64,000 nucleotides of DNA from Vibrio atlanticus (GCF_024347315.1 NZ_AP025460.1:3038001-3102000); one strand, 5' to 3'. Counted from the stretch's first letter, positions 38,730 through 47,957 are shown. Notes: a model not told the origin generated them from the sequence alone. Program-made: numbers and translations.

Positions 38730-39317
38730 ATGAGCACCGTCGAGAGCATTCAAGCATGGTTAAATACGGGAGAGGAATCGCTGCTATGGCTGATGCTTGG
38801 CATTATCGCGCTTTCTTACTTGCTTGAAGATCTGGCGATTGTTACAGCGGCAGGTTTAGCAACTCAAGGACTCATGCTTCCTCAATATGCGTTGCTTGCC
38901 ATTTTCATCGGCATTGCCACAGGAGATATCGGCCTCTACTACCTAGGTAAATCAGGACGTTATTTCCGAGGCGTTCGTTACAAAGCCCTCACCAACCGAT
39001 ACTTTCGTGCACTTCGCACTAAATTACGTCAAAACGCTTTCAGCAGTCTTTTTGTCATCCGCTTTATTCCCGGGCTTCGTACCGTCGGTTTTATCTTAAG
39101 TGGCTTTTTCACAATCCCACTGCCTACTTTCTTGTTTGCCGTTATTAGTGCCACTGCGCTCTGGACTGGCATTGTCTTCTCTGCCATCTACTATTTAGGG
39201 ACATCAGCGTGGCTGCAAGCCTCTGAATATCAATGGATCATCATCCCGTGTGCCATCGCTTTGCTGTTTATCGGCAATCGATTAATGAATAAAACCTACT
39301 CTAGAGGATTATCATGA
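38730..39317 (+). CDS. DedA-family membrane protein
   Basis: A 195-residue inner-membrane protein of the DedA/VTT superfamily. Residues 21-34 (IALSYLLEDLAIVT) and the motif IRFIPGLRTVGFILSGFFTIP carry the family's re-entrant loops and conserved Arg residues. DedA proteins include undecaprenyl phosphate and phospholipid flippases. The ATG at 38730 is chosen with AAGGA six bases upstream; a TTG lies just before it. It opens a seven-gene operon and overlaps the ATP-grasp gene by four bases. Confidence 0.88.
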   Translation: MSTVESIQAWLNTGEESLLWLMLGIIALSYLLEDLAIVTAAGLATQGLMLPQYALLAIFIGIATGDIGLYYLGKSGRYFRGVRYKALTNRYFRALRTKLRQNAFSSLFVIRFIPGLRTVGFILSGFFTIPLPTFLFAVISATALWTGIVFSAIYYLGTSAWLQASEYQWIIIPCAIALLFIGNRLMNKTYSRGLS

Positions 39318-40447
39318 GTTCACCGCAAGATATTCGCATCATTCCAGCACATCAAATCAATGCAGGCATGCCCTTGCTTGAAAAAGATACCGTGCGCAGT
39401 GTCTCTCCTTATGAGTTTCTTCCAACTTGGTTCTTCTACACGCCAGTGGTGATTCAAAGCCTGATGCAAGGGTTACGGCACTTTGACTGGGCGCTGCCGC
39501 TCATCGCCAACCCAAGCATCAAGTTAAGCGGAATGGTAGGCGAATCAAAACACGAGATATTAAGCCTTGCCGGATCTTCAAGTCAGCGTTGGATCTCTCC
39601 GTTTATCACCCTCACCAAAACGGATCTCAGCGGTAAGAAACAAGCTGAAGATGCACGCAGCGCACTCATACAATCCGATCTTGATTTCCCGATTGTCGCT
39701 AAACCAGATCTTGGCTGTCGAGGCGTAGGCGTCAAGCTGATCAACACACAAGATCAACTTGAGCAATATGTTGAATCTTTCCCAAATAACGCTCGCTTTC
39801 TACTGCAAGAAAAGGCGCCTTATCAGGCAGAAGCTGGCGTTTTCTATGTTCGTTACCCAAACAAAAAGCAAGGCAAGATCATCTCGATCACACTCAAATA
39901 TGCGCCAATGGTGATGGGTGATGGCAAGTCGACACTCAAGCAGTTAATTGAAAATAGCCCGCGTGCTGGGCAACTCAGCCACCTGTATCTACCAAGGCAT
40001 GAAGATAAATTGGATCACGTGCTCGCAGAGGGCGAAGAGTTCCAACTCGCGTTCGCAGGTAGCCATAGCCGTGGCTGCATCTTCCGCGATGGCAATCAAT
40101 ACATTACTCAGACTTTAACTGAACGTTTAGACGAGATATTCGATGACTTCGATGGTTTTCATTTTGGCCGACTCGACGTCAAGTTTAAAGACATGCACAG
40201 CCTAATGAACGGCGAGGGTTTCACGATCCTTGAGGTCAATGGCGCAAGCAGTGAGGCTGGGCATATCTGGGATCGCAACACACCGCTGCGAGAGATATTT
40301 TCTACGCTACTCCTGCAATACCGCATTCTTTTTGATATTGGCGCTCAGCAAAAACAACGAGGCCATAAGACTCCCTCTTTCAAGAGCTTATTCGCTGCGT
40401 GGCAAGAAGAGCGACGTCTTGTTCAACAATATCCGACCACTGACTAA
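39314..40447 (+). CDS. ATP-grasp ligase-like protein
   Basis: A 377-residue protein with ATP-grasp features. The ATP-binding lysine segment is FPIVAKPDLGCRGVGVKLI, followed by FLLQEKAPYQAEAGVFYVRY, the basic loop, and Mg2+ ligands in FGRLDVKFKD and FTILEVNGASSEAGHIWD. The last block resembles the D-Ala-D-Ala ligase and glutamate ligase signatures. Such enzymes join a carboxylate to an amine through acyl phosphate. The substrate is unknown. It overlaps the DedA gene by four bases, and the DinB-like gene begins 19 bases later. Confidence 0.82.
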   Translation: MSSPQDIRIIPAHQINAGMPLLEKDTVRSVSPYEFLPTWFFYTPVVIQSLMQGLRHFDWALPLIANPSIKLSGMVGESKHEILSLAGSSSQRWISPFITLTKTDLSGKKQAEDARSALIQSDLDFPIVAKPDLGCRGVGVKLINTQDQLEQYVESFPNNARFLLQEKAPYQAEAGVFYVRYPNKKQGKIISITLKYAPMVMGDGKSTLKQLIENSPRAGQLSHLYLPRHEDKLDHVLAEGEEFQLAFAGSHSRGCIFRDGNQYITQTLTERLDEIFDDFDGFHFGRLDVKFKDMHSLMNGEGFTILEVNGASSEAGHIWDRNTPLREIFSTLLLQYRILFDIGAQQKQRGHKTPSFKSLFAAWQEERRLVQQYPTTD

Positions 40448-40466
40448 CTTTGTACGAGGACCATGA

Positions 40467-41009
40467 ATGAACCCCATAGCCCAACCGAGCGCCCTCACTT
40501 CTTTCTCTCCTAGTATCAAAGGAGCGGTAGAGATATTGAATCAGGGTCTAGAGTTTTTGTTAGCGATATCTGACAGCGACTATCTGACACGAGCAAAGCC
40601 GCACGTCACAAGCTCTATTGGTGAGCATACTCGTCACACGCTCGATCTTTTTCACGCTTTAATTTTAAAAGAGAATGCGACCGTTGATTACAACACTCGC
40701 CGTCGTGGTCATCCCGTCGAATACGACCGCTCAATGGCAGTAAAAGAGATCCATTATGTGATCAACTGGCTTGAACGACTAGACCGCAGAGATCTCGAAG
40801 CGCCTATCATGATCCAAACCGAAGTTTCAATGGATACACAAGTATTCGCCAGCCTGCCTTCTACGTTAGAAAGAGAGGTCACCTTTGCTGCTCTGCATGC
40901 CAATCATCACTATGCGATGATCAAGGTGATCACGACCTTTCTTGATGTCGAAACATGCAATACCTTTGGTTATGCCCCAACCACCAGCAGCTATCTGAGG
41001 GAGCAATAA
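40467..41009 (+). CDS. DinB-like putative metal-dependent protein
   Basis: A 180-residue, mainly helical protein. Histidines at 54, 57 and 63 in IGEHTRHTLDLFH and at 144, 147 and 148 in HANHHYAMIK resemble the three-histidine metal site of the DinB/YfiT superfamily, which includes thiol-dependent transferases. The ATG at 40467 has GAGGA six bases before it. An earlier ATG at 40463 is in another frame. The reaction is unknown. Confidence 0.7.
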   Translation: MNPIAQPSALTSFSPSIKGAVEILNQGLEFLLAISDSDYLTRAKPHVTSSIGEHTRHTLDLFHALILKENATVDYNTRRRGHPVEYDRSMAVKEIHYVINWLERLDRRDLEAPIMIQTEVSMDTQVFASLPSTLEREVTFAALHANHHYAMIKVITTFLDVETCNTFGYAPTTSSYLREQ

Positions 41010-41011
41010 TC

Positions 41012-41761
41012 ATGTGTTCAGTATCTTGGCTGCTTGAAGAAAATGGTTATCAGGTCTTTTTTAACCGTGACGAACAAAAGACGCGAGCACTAGCAATGCC
41101 GCCTAAACAGTATCGAGTTAACGGCGTCGATATCATAATGCCACTCGACCCAACTGGCGGTGGTAGCTGGATCAGTATCAATGAGTTCGGGCTTTCACTA
41201 TGCCTACTCAATAACTATCAAGGCATAGTACCTGTTGGACCTTTAGTCAGCCGTGGTTTGTTACTCAAGAATCTATCATCGAGTCGTAACATCAGTCAGC
41301 TCTCTGAAGCATTTCATCAGCTCGACCTGCACTCTTTTGCTCCATTTACCTTGTTGGCTTTCGCGCCGAATTTAACTCAGAACAATGGTTTGGTTATCGC
41401 CTACATGTGGGATGGTATTCAACAAAAAATAGTCGACACCGATTCACCGTTATTCTCATCCGGTGTTGAACTATTGCGAGTGCAAGCCTACCGACAAGCT
41501 AAGTACGACCAGCTTATGGAGACAGGTAAGAATCAGCAGAACTTGCTTAGGTTTCACTCTCACCATCATAGCGAACAGCCTCATTTAGCGACCTGTATGC
41601 ATCGTGAAGACGCGCACACCGTGAGCTTTACACATTTACGCAATCTACACGGCCAAGCCTCGATGTTTTACGCACCCGGCTCGCCTTGTGAGCCCATTAA
41701 ACCATGCCAGATAAATCAACAGCGTTTTACCTTCGATTTATCACCAGCAATCAATCTATAG
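41012..41761 (+). CDS. NRDE/TANGO2-family protein
   Basis: A 249-residue protein with the name-giving NRDE motif at residues 18-21 and the family's conserved Cys2 at the start (MCSVSWLLEE). GGGSWISINEFGLSLCLLNN is the matching core block. Human TANGO2 and bacterial relatives are linked to haem or lipid handling, without a settled biochemical role. The ATG at 41012 is chosen over an upstream extension overlapping the DinB-like gene, because Cys2 is then exposed as in homologues. Confidence 0.85.
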   Translation: MCSVSWLLEENGYQVFFNRDEQKTRALAMPPKQYRVNGVDIIMPLDPTGGGSWISINEFGLSLCLLNNYQGIVPVGPLVSRGLLLKNLSSSRNISQLSEAFHQLDLHSFAPFTLLAFAPNLTQNNGLVIAYMWDGIQQKIVDTDSPLFSSGVELLRVQAYRQAKYDQLMETGKNQQNLLRFHSHHHSEQPHLATCMHREDAHTVSFTHLRNLHGQASMFYAPGSPCEPIKPCQINQQRFTFDLSPAINL

Positions 41762-41773
41762 ATGGAGTCCATC

Positions 41774-42211
41774 ATGAGAAAACTATTAACCATGGTCATG
41801 CTACTTGTTAGCCCATATGTATTTGCCGCCGATGAAATCTACACAGGGTTCTTTAGCAGTAAGGCGCTCGATGGCTACGACACTGTGGCTTATTTCACTT
41901 CAGGTAAACCTATTGAAGGCAGTAAAAAATTCAGCACCGAGTACAAAGGCGCGGACTGGTATTTCTCTTCTGAAAAGAATCTGACTTTATTTGTTAATAA
42001 TCCTGAAAAATACGCCCCTCAATATGGTGGTTATTGCGCTTGGGCTGTTTCAGCAAAAAGTGATTTTGCACCCGGAGACCCGAATCAATGGACGATTGTT
42101 GATAACAAGCTTTACCTCAACTACGACCAAGAGATTAAACAGCGTTGGGAACAAGACCGAGCACAACATATTCAAAAAGCCGACACCATTTGGCCGCAAC
42201 TGATCAAATAA
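41774..42211 (+). CDS. Exported YHS-domain protein
   Basis: A 145-residue periplasmic protein with a signal peptide (about residues 1-18, ending VFA before ADEIYTG). The YHS-like domain has GYDTVAYFTSGKPIEGS, WYFSSEKNLTLFVNNPEKYAP and YGGYCAWAVS, a common form in proteobacterial exported proteins that may bind a metal or cofactor. GGAG seven bases upstream favours ATG 41774 over ATG 41762. It is the fifth gene of the operon. Confidence 0.88.
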   Translation: MRKLLTMVMLLVSPYVFAADEIYTGFFSSKALDGYDTVAYFTSGKPIEGSKKFSTEYKGADWYFSSEKNLTLFVNNPEKYAPQYGGYCAWAVSAKSDFAPGDPNQWTIVDNKLYLNYDQEIKQRWEQDRAQHIQKADTIWPQLIK

Positions 42212-42221
42212 GGGAATAACC

Positions 42222-42665
42222 ATGACATTCACTCCAGCTAAACATATCCCTGCGGCATTTATCGCGTTTGTGTTCATTCAGTCGCTGTTTTTCAAGTTCA
42301 CCGGCTCATACGAAACTGAGCATATCTTTGGCACCTTGGCGACATGGTCTGGCTTGAGTTGGTTCGGTTCATTTGGCGGCTACTTGATTGGGTTTGCTGA
42401 ATTGATTGCTGCCATTTTGCTGTTTACTCGTTGGCATGGCCTGGGTGCCATCATGAGCGTAGGGATCATGAGTGGCGCGATTTTCTTCCATCTGTTTACG
42501 CCGCTCGGTATTCAAATGCCTGAGTTTAATGCAGCGGGTGAAATTGCTGGTTATGACGGTGGATTACTGTTTGGTATGGCATGCCTAGTGTGGCTGTGCG
42601 GTGCATTTTTAAGTGTGAAAGATTTCAAGAATCAAGACGGTTTCCTAAACAACTTTAGTCAATAA
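42222..42665 (+). CDS. DoxX-like membrane protein
   Basis: A 147-residue protein with four hydrophobic helices (about 8-26, 45-68, 72-92 and 113-131). The segments IQSLFFKFTGSYETEHIF and GYLIGFAELIAAILLFTRW resemble the DoxX/DoxX-like family, small membrane proteins of unsettled function often beside redox genes. It begins ten bases after the YHS gene and ends 12 bases before the acyltransferase gene. Confidence 0.75.
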   Translation: MTFTPAKHIPAAFIAFVFIQSLFFKFTGSYETEHIFGTLATWSGLSWFGSFGGYLIGFAELIAAILLFTRWHGLGAIMSVGIMSGAIFFHLFTPLGIQMPEFNAAGEIAGYDGGLLFGMACLVWLCGAFLSVKDFKNQDGFLNNFSQ

Positions 42666-42677
42666 GGTAGCTTCATT

Positions 42678-44432
42678 ATGATTGATAGTCCTTTTCGTTT
42701 ACCACGTTACACGCCTTTTGGTTTAGGTGAGTCTGTTGTCGAGTGGGCAACTGGGCTATCTAAGCTAGATAAACTCTATCAAGATAGACCTGATGAGTTG
42801 TCTAGTTTCGAATTCATGCATCACACCCTATCGGCTTTGAATATCGACTATTCTGTTTCCGCAGGCGCCACTGATAATATTCCTGAGGAAGGACCCGTAG
42901 TCATTGTAGCTAACCACCCGCTTGGCGCGATTGAAGGTGTGATCCTTGCTGATCTCGTAGGATCGGTAAGGAAGGATGTAAAGGTGTTAGCTAATGAACT
43001 GCTCAAGCGACTGCCTGAACTGGACGATCTTTTCATCGGCGTCGATGTCTTTAACAGTAAAGAATCGAAACGCACCAACGCCAAAGCCATTCGAGATGCT
43101 AATCGTCATTTAGCAGACGGTGGACTCTTGATTGTGTTCCCTGCTGGCGAAGTATCGAGTTACCGTAAAGGGGCAAAAACACTGACAGACATCGAATGGA
43201 GCAAATCGGTTGCCAAGTTCGTCAAACGTCATCAAGCCACTACGGTTCCTATCTTCATCAATGGTAAAAACAGCGAGCTTTTCTATCAAGCTGGCCGTGT
43301 TCACCCACTACTGAGAACGGCTTTACTTGGCCGTGAACTTCTTAATAAACAGGCGACGACTATCTCTATCTCGATTGGCTCTTCGATTCCGTATTCAGAG
43401 ATCAAATCGTTTGAAAAAGAGATGGATATCGTCAACTACCTACGACTCAATACCTACCTAATGAGTCAACAAGATAGCCCGAATACGCCAATCCACGCGC
43501 CCTCTTTTGACACTCAAGTGATTGCGCCTATTCCACCAGAAGTGTTGGCAATAGAGGTCGATTCTCTTCCTGAAGAGATGAAGTTACTTGAGCAAGGGGA
43601 CTTCGAGGTCTACTGTACGCCAAGCCAATCTATTCCTAACTTAATGCGCGAAATTGGTCGAGTTAGAGAAGAGAGTTTCCGAGAAGTCGGAGAAGGCTGC
43701 GGGCTTGCCTGTGATTTAGATGAGTATGACCTTTACTACCACCAACTGTTTGTTTGGAATAAAACCAAGGCTGAATTAGTGGGTGCATACAGACTTGGTA
43801 TGGTCGACAAGTTAATCGCTGAGCACGGGCTTGATCAACTCTATTCCCGCAGTCTGTTTAACTACAATCAAGAATTCATCGATACCTTAGACAACAGTAT
43901 CGAGCTTGGGCGTTCTGTAGTGAGTAAACCTTATCAAAAGAGCCTTAACTCACTATTACTATTGTGGAAAGGTATCGCGGCCTTCGTGTATCGTCACCCT
44001 AAATACACCCACCTATTCGGCCCAGTCAGTATCAGTAATGATTACAGCCATAATGCGCGCCTGTTGATTGCGACAACCTTATCGATTCACCACTACGATG
44101 AGGAAAAGGCGAATCTAGTTTCTCCTTCGTCACCACTCAATACCAGTAATCACGTGTTCTGGCAAAACCACCTGTTATCGTCATTGGCGAGTGTTCCTCT
44201 GCTCTCTAAAGTGTTAGCACGTATGGAGCAAGGAAAAGGCCTACCAGTACTACTGCGCCAGTATCTAGGGATGAACGGTAAGTTGGTGTGCTTTAACGTC
44301 GACCCATCATTTAATGATGCTCTGGATGGCTTGATTGTGGTTAACCTTAAGAAAGTACCACTGAAAACTCTTGGTAAATACATGGGTAGAGAACTTGCTC
44401 AAGATTATCTAGAACAGCACGCTCGACGCTGA
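42678..44432 (+). CDS. Two-domain acyltransferase, OlsF-like
   Basis: A 584-residue protein with two acyltransferase parts. The N-terminal half is PlsC-like: VANHPLGAIEG (Asn79-His80) and FPAGE (154-158). The C-terminal half (about 295-430) resembles the OlsB/haemolysin-type N-acyltransferase fold, with REIGRVREESFREVGEG and KAELVGAYRLG. This order matches OlsF, the bifunctional ornithine lipid synthase of Serratia and Vibrio, which acylates ornithine and then the lyso-lipid. Ornithine as substrate is inference. It ends the DedA operon. Confidence 0.82.
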   Translation: MIDSPFRLPRYTPFGLGESVVEWATGLSKLDKLYQDRPDELSSFEFMHHTLSALNIDYSVSAGATDNIPEEGPVVIVANHPLGAIEGVILADLVGSVRKDVKVLANELLKRLPELDDLFIGVDVFNSKESKRTNAKAIRDANRHLADGGLLIVFPAGEVSSYRKGAKTLTDIEWSKSVAKFVKRHQATTVPIFINGKNSELFYQAGRVHPLLRTALLGRELLNKQATTISISIGSSIPYSEIKSFEKEMDIVNYLRLNTYLMSQQDSPNTPIHAPSFDTQVIAPIPPEVLAIEVDSLPEEMKLLEQGDFEVYCTPSQSIPNLMREIGRVREESFREVGEGCGLACDLDEYDLYYHQLFVWNKTKAELVGAYRLGMVDKLIAEHGLDQLYSRSLFNYNQEFIDTLDNSIELGRSVVSKPYQKSLNSLLLLWKGIAAFVYRHPKYTHLFGPVSISNDYSHNARLLIATTLSIHHYDEEKANLVSPSSPLNTSNHVFWQNHLLSSLASVPLLSKVLARMEQGKGLPVLLRQYLGMNGKLVCFNVDPSFNDALDGLIVVNLKKVPLKTLGKYMGRELAQDYLEQHARR

Positions 44433-44456
44433 TTTAGCCTGCTCTGTACCTATACT

Positions 44457-44488
44457 CAAATAAGTGCGATGATTTCGACACTTATTTG
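44457..44488. promoter_or_regulatory. Inverted repeat before the Crp/Fnr-type gene
   Basis: CAAATAAGTG and CACTTATTTG, 12 bases apart, make a perfect 10-bp inverted repeat ending 15 bases before the regulator's start codon. It could be an autoregulatory operator, or a weak hairpin ending the upstream operon, but no T-run follows. Confidence 0.55.
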
Positions 44489-44503
44489 GGTTAGGTTATT
44501 TCC

Positions 44504-45070
44504 ATGCACACCTCTTTTATCGAACAACTACAAAGCTTCGACTTCTCTGAAAGTCAGATTGAATCTCTATTAGCCGTCGCGAAACCGCTTGAGCTACCAA
44601 CCAGACACATCCTGATCAATCAAGGTGAGATGGCGAGTTCAATCTATTTTGTACTTGAAGGCTTGTGCCACGCTTGTTATCTCACTAATGACGGTAAGCA
44701 ATACAGCAAAGAGTTCTACTGGGAACAAGATTGGATCATCGGCTTTGAGAGTTTGATAAAAAGCCAAGCGTCCCCTTACCTGTTAGAAACACTCACACCC
44801 ATCACAATGTTAGAACTGCCTATGAACGCGGTTATCGAGTGGCGCGCATCAAACAACCCTTTGTATTTAAAGTTGTTAGAAACTCAGCTAATGCATAAAG
44901 AAAACAAAGAACGCTTTATGTTGCTCTATACTCCAGAGCAACGCTATCAACTTTTCTGCGAACATTATCCCGACCTTGAGCAGCGCTTGAACGACAACCA
45001 GATTGCCGCTTACCTAGGAATAACCGCGATCAGTCTGAGCAGAATTAAAGGTCGAATTAACAATAGTTAA
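44504..45070 (+). CDS. Crp/Fnr-type transcription regulator
   Basis: A 188-residue protein with a cyclic-nucleotide-binding-type beta-roll (about 20-115; INQGEMASSIYFVLEGLC) and a short C-terminal helix-turn-helix (DNQIAAYLGITAISLSRIKG). The phosphate-binding cassette residues of Crp are not conserved and there is no Cys cluster as in Fnr, so the ligand is unknown. It lies immediately after the OlsF-like gene behind an inverted repeat, and may control the neighbouring operon. Confidence 0.85.
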   Translation: MHTSFIEQLQSFDFSESQIESLLAVAKPLELPTRHILINQGEMASSIYFVLEGLCHACYLTNDGKQYSKEFYWEQDWIIGFESLIKSQASPYLLETLTPITMLELPMNAVIEWRASNNPLYLKLLETQLMHKENKERFMLLYTPEQRYQLFCEHYPDLEQRLNDNQIAAYLGITAISLSRIKGRINNS

Positions 45071-45127
45071 TGCCAACAATCATCGCACATAGTACATTCA
45101 GGGCATCGATAACCTCTGGATGTAAAC

Positions 45128-45580
45128 ATGATCACTTGGCACTCAATCCCCTTCTCTGAACTTTCAACACAACAGCTTTATCAACTACTTAAATTACGAG
45201 TAGATGTGTTCGTCGTTGAGCAAAATTGCCCTTATCCAGAGCTCGATGGTAAAGATACACTCGCAGGTGTTGAACACTTGCTTGGCTATGCTGATGAAGA
45301 GTTAGTAGCGTGTGCACGCTTGTTACCACCAGGAACTTCTTACGACAACACAAGCATCGGCCGAGTGGCGACTAAGCAATCGGCAAGAGGTGATGGTTTA
45401 GGCCATCAATTGATAACAGAAGCGTTAACATGCTGTGAGGCTCTTTGGCCGAGCACAACTATCGATATTGGTGCGCAACAACACCTAGAAAACTTCTATG
45501 CGAGCCACGGCTTCAAAACGATCTCTGAGATGTACTTGGAAGACGATATTCCGCACGTCGATATGAGATTAGAGAAGTAA
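45128..45580 (+). CDS. GNAT acetyltransferase, ElaA-like
   Basis: A 150-residue GNAT protein of the ElaA subfamily: WHSIPFSELSTQQLYQLLKLRVDVFVVEQ at the N-terminus (core LLKLRVDVFVVEQNCPYPE) and the acetyl-CoA loop VATKQSARGDGLGHQLI. The C-terminal part has IGAQQHLENFYASHGF. The substrate is unknown. It shares its last base with the start of the EamA gene (TAATG). Confidence 0.92.
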   Translation: MITWHSIPFSELSTQQLYQLLKLRVDVFVVEQNCPYPELDGKDTLAGVEHLLGYADEELVACARLLPPGTSYDNTSIGRVATKQSARGDGLGHQLITEALTCCEALWPSTTIDIGAQQHLENFYASHGFKTISEMYLEDDIPHVDMRLEK

Positions 45581-46428
45581 TGTCGAATATCACTGTCGGT
45601 ATCCTATTGTTGATTGCAGGTAACTTGTTTGCCTCGCTTTCCGACGTAGCGGTAAAACTGTTGAATGGCGAAGTGCCACCTCTTCAGTATATTTTTTTCC
45701 GACAGTTGATATCTCTACTCATCATCACCCCTTTGTGGCTACAGCAGAAAAAGGAACAACGACGCTTACAGCAAGCCAAAGTGACCATCATACGCGGACA
45801 GCTGATATTAATTGGCAGTGGATGTATGGTCGTCGCAATTACCCATCTATCTTTGGCCACCGCTAACGCTGTATTTTACGTAGCACCCCTGTTGATGTTA
45901 CCTCTATCTATGTTTCTACTCAAAGAGCAACCCGCACTGGGTAAGGTGATTGCAACAACCATCGGCTTCATTGGCGTACTGATTGTCTTGAGGCCATCAC
46001 AATTCCATTGGGCTGCATTGTTTGCATTAGGCACGGCGCTGACGCTCGCATTGTTCAATGTTTTGGTGCGAAAGCTCCCTAGTGAGCAATCGGTGGTCAC
46101 TACACTGTGGTGGACAACGTTATTCTCAATTCCGGCTTCATTGATATTGTGCTTCCTATACTGGCAACCGGTATCTATCGAGCACTTAGGATACATAGCA
46201 CTCAGCGCAACACTCATCTTGAGCTATAACGGCTTTGCGGTTACTGCCTACCAAAAAGCACACTCTAGCCAAATTGCCTTGGCTGAGTATTCAGGACTGG
46301 TGTTTGTCGCGTTAATAGGTGCAATATGGTTTGATGAGATACCAGATACGTTAACCTTTATCGGTATTATGCTCATCATCTTGCCACTCGCCCCTTTCAA
46401 GCGACCAAAAAAAAGAGCTAATGCTTAG
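45580..46428 (+). CDS. EamA/DMT-family transporter
   Basis: A 282-residue inner-membrane protein with about ten hydrophobic helices in two EamA repeats (about 5-130 and 142-275). FFRQLISLLIITPLW and ALAEYSGLVFVALIGAIWFDE are typical of drug/metabolite exporters. The substrate cannot be told from sequence. Its start overlaps the acetyltransferase stop by one base, and its final codons form part of a terminator stem. Confidence 0.9.
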   Translation: MSNITVGILLLIAGNLFASLSDVAVKLLNGEVPPLQYIFFRQLISLLIITPLWLQQKKEQRRLQQAKVTIIRGQLILIGSGCMVVAITHLSLATANAVFYVAPLLMLPLSMFLLKEQPALGKVIATTIGFIGVLIVLRPSQFHWAALFALGTALTLALFNVLVRKLPSEQSVVTTLWWTTLFSIPASLILCFLYWQPVSIEHLGYIALSATLILSYNGFAVTAYQKAHSSQIALAEYSGLVFVALIGAIWFDEIPDTLTFIGIMLIILPLAPFKRPKKRANA

Positions 46429-46438
46429 CTCTTTTCTA
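46408..46438. terminator. Terminator overlapping the EamA stop
   Basis: A-run, AAGAGCTAA, loop TGC, TTAGCTCTT, TTC. The stem uses the last codons of the EamA gene and is flanked by A and T tracts; it can stop transcription from both sides, including from ytfB. Confidence 0.8.
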
Positions 46439-46487
46439 TCGTTTATATGTGTCTGGTGAAGTGCTTTGACTCAGGTTCACTATTCAT

Positions 46488-47066
46488 CTATTTACTGCGA
46501 CCAAAGCCACCATCTGATAAACGGAAAAACATCACCGAAGTATTGCCTTTCTCAAGCTGAAGAATATCTAGTTGCCCTGTCTCGGCTAGTTTGAATCGAA
46601 CCAGTTGGCCTTTACGAATCTGGCTAAGCGGCTTGTCTGCACCTTCAATACGAACCAAAGCGTTAAGATCAGACAGCGGTAGATCATTATTTCGGAACAC
46701 TTGAGCTAACGTATCTCCTTGCTTAACAAGATACTCTTGCCAACTGGTTGGCTCAGAAGAATTACTTTTAGCATTTTTCTGCTCGCTTAAGCCAACAGTA
46801 TTTATCTCAAGCTCAACACGAGATGTTGCTGGTGCGTTGTCTACTTTAGGCTCTGGTAGCGGTGCAAACAATAAGATTAATATGATCGGCGAAATCACCA
46901 TCAATAATTTCTGGTGTAATTTCGGCAATGATCCCCAAGTTTGCACTGATGAGGTTTTCATTTTCTTTAGATCGATCGAGCTTAGTTTCTCTTTGACCTG
47001 ATTCAGTCGGTCCTTGAACTCTGCTAAGTGGTCTACTTTCTGTTTTTTCTTTTGACGACGATTCAT
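46488..47066 (-). CDS. ytfB: Opacity-associated-protein-A family protein, YtfB-like
   Basis: A 192-residue protein with a basic cytosolic N-terminus (MNRRQKKKQK), one membrane helix (about 53-70) and a periplasmic OapA/LysM-like domain: VKQGDTLAQVFRNNDLPLSD and RIEGADKPLSQIRKGQLVRF. The latter aligns closely with E. coli YtfB, which binds glycans and localises to the division septum. The ATG at 47066 is chosen over an extension to 47168 because it gives the usual topology. Divergence from fklB is conserved with E. coli. Confidence 0.88.
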   Translation of the reverse strand: MNRRQKKKQKVDHLAEFKDRLNQVKEKLSSIDLKKMKTSSVQTWGSLPKLHQKLLMVISPIILILLFAPLPEPKVDNAPATSRVELEINTVGLSEQKNAKSNSSEPTSWQEYLVKQGDTLAQVFRNNDLPLSDLNALVRIEGADKPLSQIRKGQLVRFKLAETGQLDILQLEKGNTSVMFFRLSDGGFGRSK

Positions 47067-47279
47067 GCCACTGCGTCCTATACATTGAATAACTACAGTA
47101 TAAAAACCAAAGTACCAACAGTATAGATCTTTCCGCGACAACAGAGAGCAAAGCAAGAAAATTGACATAGCTGTGATTTGGACACGGTAAAGCGTAAGTG
47201 ATCAGAGGCTAGCCGTTTATTCAGGCTGCTAATACTGGTATTCTTACCCTTTTCGTACTGACAAAAAGAGTGACTTTTC

Positions 47280-47900
47280 ATGTCTGAAGTAAAATTTGAA
47301 ACTGTAGAGCAAAAAGCTAGCTACGGTATCGGTCTACAAATGGGCCAACAACTTGCTGGTTCTGGTCTTGAAGGCCTAAACGTTGATGCAATCGCTGCTG
47401 GTATCGCAACAGCTCTAGTTGGCGACATGCCAGCTATCGAAGTTGACGAAATCAACAACGCACTACAAGAGCTACACACTCGTGGTGAAGCTGCACGTCA
47501 AGAACTAGCTAAAGCTGCTGCTGCTGACGGCGAAGCTTTCCTAGCTGACAACGCTCTTCGTTCAGAAGTTACAGTTCTTGAGTCTGGTCTTCAGTACGAA
47601 GTACTAACTGAAGGTACTGGTGAAATCCCAACTGCAGACAAGCAAGTACGCGTTCACTACCACGGCGAGCTAACTGACGGTACAGTTTTCGATAGCTCTG
47701 TATCTCGCGGTCAACCTGCTGAATTCCCAGTAACTGGCGTAATTCAAGGTTGGGTACAAGCTCTACAAATGATGCCTGTTGGCTCTAAGTGGAAGCTATA
47801 CATCCCTCAAGATCTAGCATACGGTGAGCGTGGCGCAGGTGCTGCAATCCCACCATTTGCTGCTCTAGTATTCGAAGTAGAACTTCTAGCAATTCTTTAA
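47280..47900 (+). CDS. fklB: FKBP-type peptidyl-prolyl isomerase FklB
   Basis: A 206-residue cytosolic isomerase. An N-terminal dimerisation domain (about 1-95; [18 protein letters not shown]) precedes the FKBP domain, with [35 protein letters not shown] and [13 protein letters not shown]. No signal peptide is present, so it is FklB rather than periplasmic FkpA. Codon usage is strongly biased to highly used codons, suggesting high expression. Confidence 0.97.
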   Translation: MSEVKFETVEQKASYGIGLQMGQQLAGSGLEGLNVDAIAAGIATALVGDMPAIEVDEINNALQELHTRGEAARQELAKAAAADGEAFLADNALRSEVTVLESGLQYEVLTEGTGEIPTADKQVRVHYHGELTDGTVFDSSVSRGQPAEFPVTGVIQGWVQALQMMPVGSKWKLYIPQDLAYGERGAGAAIPPFAALVFEVELLAIL

Positions 47901-47957
47901 TTTCTATAAAAACCTTAGTAAAACAAAAAACTATAGGTAAATTAGACTGAATTAGCT

